A DNA stretch of 64,000 nucleotides from Pyronema omphalodes (Eukaryota; Ascomycota; Pezizomycetes; Pezizales; Pyronemataceae), in the NCBI GenBank assembly GCA_024516155.1, contig JAJJXM010000040.1:248001-312000 (forward strand). The letters are read 5' to 3'. A program made the translations under genes and the position numbers. The first letter of the stretch is position 1; every line of letters starts with the position of its first letter. Shown here piece by piece: positions 56,801-64,000 of the stretch. The notes beneath the pieces were generated by a model. That model was not told the origin of the DNA and did no database searches. It saw only the letters and a program-made list of their open reading frames with translations.

Positions 56801-57675
56801 AGGTGGTAGCTGTGACCCGTGGTGATGATGATGATGATGAAATGATGTACTCGGTACGACGGTTTCCGCGACCATTCTGAGGAAGGCGCGGTTTGCAGGG
56901 CAAGTGTGCGTGCGTCGTTTATCGGGGGTGGGGGAACGGGGTGGGATGAGTGGAGAGAGAGGATGCGGAGGGACACTGACCACATTTGTTGACGACGACT
57001 ATGGAGGCTAGACGGAATGGTGGAGATGTTAGTTTGTGAGATGGAGCGGAGGGTAGCTAAGAGACATCCAGGAATGACAGCTAGGACGGTGGGGGGAGAG
57101 GGGGGGGGGGTTAGGGAATTGATGATTATGGTTGGGGAATCAGTGGAGGGGGGGTGGATGCTCCATGCTTGGAGAATGCCCGGGCGGAGTAGATGGTTGC
57201 CCTGGTGGAGCGGGTGCCCTGACGGAGCGAGCTGTTGCCCTGGTAGGTGTGGGACTGCTCATGGAGGTGGAAGCTGTTGCCCTGGTAGGTGTGGGACTGT
57301 TCATGGAGGTGGAAGCTGTTGCCCTGGTAGGTGTGGGACTGCTCATGGAGGTGGAAGCTGCTGAATCTGGTGTTGAGATGGGGGATGGGGGATGGGGCAA
57401 AGGGCGTGCTGGTAGGGTAGCGTTAGTCTGGAGTATCTATCTGTATCTGTATCTAGTGTTGGTGCTGGTGCTGGTGCTGGACTGGTGATGGGCTGCTCGA
57501 CAGCTCTTTGGCTTCGACGCTGCTACTAGCTAGGCTCTGCTCTTCGCTCTGCGTTCAGACGGCGGAGCTCTCTCGCATCTCTAGCTAGCACAGCTGCTTC
57601 TAGCTCCCCCGAGCTGTAGCTCTTCACGCTTGCACTTTCAACTCTCGACGACGCGACGACGACAACCATTGCACG
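53818..57675. promoter_or_regulatory. Long upstream region of the Medusa-like gene
   Basis: 3.9 kb without a convincing gene. It includes long G and C runs (54337-54351, 54460-54477, 55211-55224), GTAGTAGTG and GGATTGGGTT repeats (54495-54600), ATTATT repeats (55139-55155) and a 42-bp minisatellite (57231-57356). Fungal medA genes are known for long leaders, so part of this may be promoter, 5' UTR or leader introns (inference). Confidence 0.4.
57231..57356. repeat. 42-bp minisatellite, three copies
   Basis: Exactly three head-to-tail units starting GCTGTTGCCCTGGTAGGTGT, differing at one position. The unit length is a multiple of three, so ORFs pass through in several frames; on the minus strand it reads SSPTPTRATASTSM. 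Confidence 0.93.
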
Positions 57676-57861
57676 ATGCACCAACTCGATGCACCAACTG
57701 ACGACAGAACCGACTCCGGAAAACCATCCAAAGCTGACCTAACCCCGCAGTCCGCAGCCGCAGCAAAGCTTATGTGCGCTCACGACAAATTGGGTACAAA
57801 CATCCGCAAACAAATTACGTCTATGATGCATATGGTGGGTGGTAATGAATGCCTGTGGTAA
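57676..57861 (+). CDS. Short ORF, possible first exon
   Basis: 61 codons from ATG 57676 (a second in-frame ATG lies eight codons later). The hydrophilic product contains TDSGKPSKADLTPQSAAAAK and CAHDKLGTNIRKQI. The preceding 130 bp are CT-rich with a start context resembling real leaders. A GTGGGT at 57838 could be a donor. No downstream exon was found and no family is recognised. Confidence 0.22.
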   Translation: MHQLDAPTDDRTDSGKPSKADLTPQSAAAAKLMCAHDKLGTNIRKQITSMMHMVGGNECLW

Positions 57862-60800
57862 TTGACGGCGGCGGCATGGGGAGCACTGACATCGCCACAA
57901 ATGCCCTAGGGATGAAATTAGAGTAGCAGCATCCTGGCAGGGAGAAACAATGAACTACCACCATACAACAAACCAAACCAAACCAAACTTTACGGACAAA
58001 CCAACCGAGATCCAATCTCTCTCCCCCACCACCACCACCACCACTTCCACAGCCATCATCCCCTCCACCACCTCCACAACCACCACTCCAACGTCCATCC
58101 ACTTCGTCCAATACGAAATCAGCATTTCCACCTCCATCTTCGCCGCACACCACCACAACAGCCATCATCTCCGTACGCCATGGCGATAAGCAGAAGGAGA
58201 TGAACAAACAAAAGAAGTTACAATGCAATGGCCTGCAATGCATGAATAAAGAGCCTCATTCTGTGATATTAGGTATCATATCTACGATCTGTCTACAAGC
58301 ACATACAGGAATACACAGCATCACCATCCATACACATACCAGCATCATTATGCAACATGCCATCCGCCTCACCCCTCGTCTTTCTCCTCCTTGTTCTGTC
58401 CGCACTCACCCCCTCGTCTTCCCATCTGCACTCACACCCCTCCTTCCTGCTCCCTCCCTCCCTCCCTCCCCTCATGCTCAGATCTCCCGGCGGCACACAC
58501 TCACCTGCGTGCCCCCAAAATCTCAGATGCAATCCCTATCCACAATCCTAATCCCTTCCCATCACCATGGACCCCACCATGCCGCCGGTATTCATGAATC
58601 TGTTCTCGGTTATTGCTTTTTGTCTGGCTAGCTTCGTCTGAGAAACTCGAGCTGCTGTAGGGTGCGGTTGGTAGATTAACCTAACTCCTTTTGGCACAGT
58701 ATCCTTGCCCCATTTCCGAGACATGGATTTAAAATGGTTAGTTCGTTTAAGGCGAAGATCAAATTCGGTCGACTCTGCTTTCTCTAGCAAGCCAAGACCC
58801 CCTCGGTGAGGCAACCACTAGCGAAAAAGAAATCAATGCTCGACCAAATGCGGTTTGAACCGGGGAAAAAGATCCCATCTGCACCGTTCTGGATACAGAA
58901 GAACTAGTTAACAAAGCAAGCATCCTATTCAAAAAAAGACGCCCCAAGCTTCATCACGAGGCCCAGACACACGCTGAGCACTTTCTTAAGAAAGTTACGC
59001 CCCGAGAGATTTCTGATTCTGCGTGAAATCGAGAAGTGGAAGTTACGCTCGGTTGGGAGACCGGTAAAAACTTAGTAAAAGTCAAATGTACTGTATGTAA
59101 AAAGCACGAACCAACAAAGAACGTCAAAGACCATTCGTTCAACAATCAACATGCCCGCGCGGCTGTGCAATTTAGCAACAGGTAGAGATATAACGTCCGA
59201 TAAAGCTATGGAGAACTATACTGGATAGGTAATATCTCCATTCACATTGTCATCATGTCTATCTTGAGTGACTGCTGCGGCAAGATACAGCCGTATATTG
59301 GCTGCAACAATTTTGTTTGGATTGAATACAGCAGTGCTTAAGATGCATGTTGCCTGGGTGCAAAGTCACCAGGGTAGATGTGGAGGTGGTATGTGAGCAA
59401 TGCACGGCTCGGGCACGGTCCGATGGTTTAGCGCGGGGTCGGGAAATCTCAGAAATCAGAAATAAGAATTCGCAAAAGACAAGCCTCAGACTCGAGGTGT
59501 TTTGACTCGGACTCGAAAATCTGGAGTGGGCAACTATCTAGAGCTTCGTGCGGGTAATGTGATCTGTCTCGCGGGAACTTGCTAGCTTCTTGAAGCTTGT
59601 CAAAGACTGTCGAAGTCCGTCGAAGCAGCTCCAAGACCGTCTCTTGACATCTCAGACATGTCTATTGTTCCTACACCTTCTTTTTTATCGCATTTACATA
59701 CACGGCCCTAAATAAGTGTCAGATCTCTTGATTGCCCCACGCTGAGCCGACAGCCCGCGGAAGCCGCCAAAGCGTCTGTCTGAACCATATGATTCTGTAC
59801 GATACAGTAAAGCCAGACATATGGAAGCGGCTTCTCTGCCTTATGTTTGATTCAGAGCGGACAACAGACAAAACCGAGTCAAGACAGGATTCTCGAAAGT
59901 CTTCTTCTTCTCCTGAAGAATCTGACGTTCATCCTTTTCTCTAGATTCATCATCATAATCATCATCATCATCATCATCACTTACCGCCGCCCCGCCGCCG
60001 CCGCCACCTACTTACATCTGACTGTCCATATCCGCTTGTTCACATCTGCTCACATCTGCTCACATCTTGTTTCACTTCATACCATCTGGCAACCGCGCAC
60101 CCCAAATCTGTCAAACCCCTCACCCTCACGCTCACAAGCCCACAATTACCAGGGCAGGTCCCCCCAAACGGGGATCCGTCAAAGAAAGAACAAAACCTGA
60201 ACCCTAGATAGATAAAGTACAGACAGAGAGAGTCAAGGTGAGAAAGCCACCACCCACCCTAGAAAATACTAACCAATGATCTACATACCAAACCTGCATA
60301 ACTTGGCAATCCACAAAGGAAAGTCGCTGTTTTCGGCAGTCCGCTATGTATGGATGTTATGTATGAACTTTGGTTGTGCACGATCTGAGGGTGTCATGGG
60401 TCGGTGACGATTAGCGGGACCCTTGTGAACAGGGATTCAGAAGGGATATACACCATAACTATACTATACTGTGCCTGCCTGTATGTACATACCCTCGATA
60501 ATTCCACCTCCGATACCCTGGTCCCGATGTGGGGGACCATGAAGCACCAAGCACCAAGCACCCAGCACCAAGCACCAAGAGTCAAGGTTCTATTCTATTG
60601 TGAGCTTGTGAGCTTGTATTTTGGAGGATACTTAGAAAAAAAATCGAGGATTTGCACCTGCTACTTCGGCTATACGAAGTGCTGAAGGGAATAGACAGAT
60701 CAGATCGGGAGTTTTTTTGATAACACAGTAGGCTCACTTCGGGAAAGTTTATGGCGATTTTTTTTTCATGGACTTTACAAAAGCTTCGCTAATGAGGGGA

Positions 60801-63800
60801 ATGGATTTCATTGGGTTAAAAAAAAATTCTCGGTTCTATGTACATACATATGGTGGTGTGCCTTAATTGACAGCGGAGTACGTCCGCTTGGATCCCCTTG
60901 TGAAAGCAAAAAAAAAAAATCGGTACAGAGAAAAAAAAGATATACCATGGGAAGTTTGTAATCCGGTGGTTGTACAAAAAAAAAACTGATTTACAAAGAT
61001 AGATTCCTGTTCGGTAAGCTGAGTTAATGTATCTACCCATGGTATTTGTATCCCTGGTTCATGGCATTTTTTTTCTTGTGGTTTCCTTGGTTCGACACAG
61101 CGTCAAGCGGGCGCGCAATAAACTTACAGCAGATAGACATATGTATCAAGCATTATTGCTCCGCTTGGTTGATTAGGGATTATTCCCTTGCTACGTGCCG
61201 TACGTAGGTTGTAGGTAAGTATGTAGCTGGTAATTGACATGCTGGCCCTTCCTTCCCTTCAGCGAGCGGCCACCTATCAACCGAAATTCGAATTCCAAAT
61301 AATTAATCGCCGTGATTCAATTTATCTACCGCTAGAGTCACTTTATTATTCCTGACTAGGCTGAAGTACCCACGTATGTACATACGTCTAGCTACGTGAG
61401 CTGCGCTTACCAGGCTGCGTAGCTCGTAGTAGTATACTAGACGGACTGTCTGGCTGGACTAGTTTTAGATGAGCGTGGCAGATGGCTGAGGTTGCCGAAT
61501 TGCGAGTTAGCCCTAATCTTAATAAGTGGATAAACTCTCAAGATGGCGTATTATGTATGTAGACTTGGATGGAATATGTGTAATAATACGGGGGGGTTGA
61601 TCCCATATATTACTTGCGCTTTTACTAAGCTCGCACGAAGCTTTCGCTAGTAAATATGCTTCATACATATTCAGCAATCCGGTCAGCTCGTAATACCTTT
61701 GATTTGTTCAATCTAATTTCAAGATTGATGATACATATAAAAGTGAATGAGAGATATAAAAAAAAAGAGCCATTAATAACTGCAACGTTTATTTACCGTG
61801 AAGTTTTAGTCTAGACGGATTACTATGTACCGAAATCAGGTGCCCATAGCTCGCTGCTATTCCGATCGCGATTCCAATAAACGCATAAAAAAAATTATTC
61901 CCAAACTAAGCTGATAAGGCAGTTCGGCAACTCTTGATGTCTATCAATGAGCAGAACAATGGTCTGACTTTTTTTTATTTTATTTTTTTCTTTTACCGTG
62001 TCGAAGTGATGTAAAGTGACAGTCACATGTCTAAATGTCCACGTTTTGTTTTATGTTATTCATCTCGTGCTATTATTATTTTTCTTCATGATACATAGTA
62101 GTATGTAGTAAGTGCATTACAGTTTTGATGCCGGATTTGATAGATTCTTACTCAAACCCTACCAAAAAGCTACCAAGAAGTGACGAGGACGGTTCGCAAT
62201 GCATATCTCGGGAGCACGCAGCGAATCCCGAACCAAGATCTTTCATGTTCACTCCATGCCATGTCATGACATATCTAACTTCCATGATCAATCGCGGTAC
62301 GGTATCTGAGCCCTGTGATGTCTGAGTGTGTGGGTGTGCTCATATGATCAGCAGCGGGCTTCTAAATCAATCAAGCAATCAATCAATCAATCAATCATCT
62401 TCATGAACCCTGGTGATTTGGAGATCTACAATCATTACTTGCGCGCGGTAGACTAGGTGCACGCATGGTCTATGAGGTGAAATTATTTAAAAGGCCGGGT
62501 CAATAAACTATGGACAGCGGCGGTATACCCTAGATGAAAGTCCACTAGTGTTATTTAGTTCCGCTGGTTAGCTTGGAGTTATGTAAATGTTAGTTAGCTG
62601 ATAGCAAAGCCTAACAAGCTTCCCTTAAAGAACTAGTCCGTATTATCCGAATTATCTTATGTGTGTACATACATCGAATGAACTAGGGGATTGGTGACTT
62701 AACACAAGTGACATCGACAAGTAGTTAATCCCGAGCTCCCGGTAGTCTACATGTGCATACTAACCCCGACCGACTATTATACCCCATGCCAGAATGAGAC
62801 CAACCCCGATCGCTTAGGGAAACCTAGTAATTGGAAAGTCTTGGCTTCAGCTCCTAACGACCATGAACTTACAGGAACGTACAGGAACTTACAGCGGAGC
62901 TTGTGTAAGTTCTGTCCGATCACTTAACACAACACGTTTTTTCTTACCTGTCCCTTCTATGTATGTCTGTACATAGCTTTGGTGCACCCCCTTAGATAGA
63001 GGGATGGATAGATAGGTTTAAGAGCATCACGCATCACGCATCAAGTATATGTATCTTATAAATATGTACATATACATACTGTACACATATCCTTTGACCG
63101 GGAACGCACGGATACAAATTTCACAAAATATCATTGAAGCTTACTTACTTTCTCGCTCCTTGCTATGGATTTCCATATGTCTATCCTCTTTACTCAGTCA
63201 CTCTATTACTCTTAGCACTTCCATAGCACAGCATAGTACAGCGTAGCATGGAATAGCATGGCTGCCTGGTTCTGGTTTTTCGACAATCCCCGGCTTCGCC
63301 CCGCCCGAGGATCATCCTCCGGCAGCCCGCGCAGCTTATATGCGACGTGATTTACCCAAAAACACGGCTCGGGATAAGGATAATAAGGAACCATGTTTTT
63401 TGACCCATGGGGGGGGGGGGGGGGTTTCCAGCCCATCATGGAATGACCATGTAGCATACATTGCATGGGCGGGGGGAAGGGGGGGGGGGGGGAGGGGGGG
63501 GAACCTTCGGGACGGGATTATATCGATACTGTATATATAATCATCATATCAATGCTATGTATATATGGATGTATGGTAGATAGTATGTAAAATGTTTTTT
63601 TTTTAAAGAAACGAATCTACATATCTATATATGTATCCATCCATACGCGAACCGCTTTTTGAATGGTGATTGTTAAATGTAATATTTGGTGGTTTTATAC
63701 CCCGCTATTTTGTATATATATATTCATTACAGACATAATTAATGTGGAATACATATACTGTAATGGATTCGACTTTGTTTTTTCTTTTACTTACCAGGAT

Positions 63801-64000
63801 GCTCTATACCAACTCTATGGTGCTCTATGTATGTATGTATGTGCATGTATGTATGTATGTATGTATGTATGGTAAATACACCGTAACCAGTGTGCTGGAA
63901 TGCGGTTGCGGGGCGTCAACGCATCAGAGGTTGAAGCCGAGCAGTTATTTCGTTCGTCGGCTTTGGGGGGGGGGGGGGGACTAAAAGAGATGAGGTGCAC
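57862..64000. other. Gene-poor right end
   Basis: 6.1 kb with no supported gene or RNA. Simple repeats include CCACCA (58028-58085), TCCC (58455-58472), CATCAT and CCGCCG (59950-60005), AGCACCA (60540-60580), AATC (62375-62398) and ATGT (63825-63872). G runs are at 63409-63424, 63479-63492 and 63965-63979. Confidence 0.5.
63825..63872. repeat. (ATGT)n microsatellite
   Basis: About eleven ATGT units with one GTGC interruption. Confidence 0.9.

Noticed and set aside
57017..57488. Overlapping ORFs over the 42-bp minisatellite
   Set aside because: All frames stay open because the unit is a multiple of three; no splice sites or start context single out one of them.

Overview
The window reads as nuclear DNA of a filamentous ascomycete (Pezizomycotina). 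Most genes are interrupted by short GT-AG introns (mostly about 50-230 nt) with CTAAC/CTGAC/CTAAT branch sites just before the acceptor. Intergenic DNA is rich in simple repeats, and the recognisable genes are standard eukaryotic ones plus a conidiation regulator of the Medusa family, known only from filamentous fungi. I cannot fix the class from sequence alone. All exon models here were joined by hand from splice consensus, reading frame and protein-family knowledge.

Layout. 1-1349: 5' part of a minus-strand gene that runs off the left edge. 2319-6987: a large multi-KH RNA-binding protein. 10848-12407 (minus): a C78-type (ZUFSP/Mug105-like) cysteine peptidase with an Arg/Ser-rich N-terminus. 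14850-15657 (minus): a small single-span membrane protein with an internal repeat. 17489-17680: a small basic protein behind a TATA box. 18836-20448 (minus): two adjacent, apparently paralogous Pro/Ser/His-rich proteins with two hydrophobic segments at the C-terminus. 21061-21665 (minus): a probable multi-exon gene I could only partly resolve.

23896-41002 is a dense housekeeping block: ZPR1 (minus), ITPase (plus), FAP7/AK6 (minus), sphingosine-1-phosphate lyase (plus), COX12 (minus), COX11 (plus), ETF-alpha (plus), mitochondrial ribosomal protein L6 (plus) and an EMP47/ERGIC-53-like cargo lectin (plus). COX12 and COX11 are divergent across 233 bp, and four consecutive genes (33.5-38.4 kb) encode mitochondrial proteins. 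Between the lyase and COX12 lies about 1.9 kb of back-to-back microsatellite and minisatellite arrays.

From 41 kb to the right end the window is gene-poor. It holds a diverged 230-bp tandem duplication, a 9-bp minisatellite, a gene desert of about 8.5 kb, the Medusa-like regulator (51571-53817, minus) with a long upstream region, and repeat-rich DNA to the end. At least eleven homopolymer G or C runs of 14 or more bases are scattered through intergenic DNA. I found no tRNA, rRNA, CRISPR or intact transposon. A possible MITE-like terminal repeat occurs near 1.9 kb and 18.3 kb.
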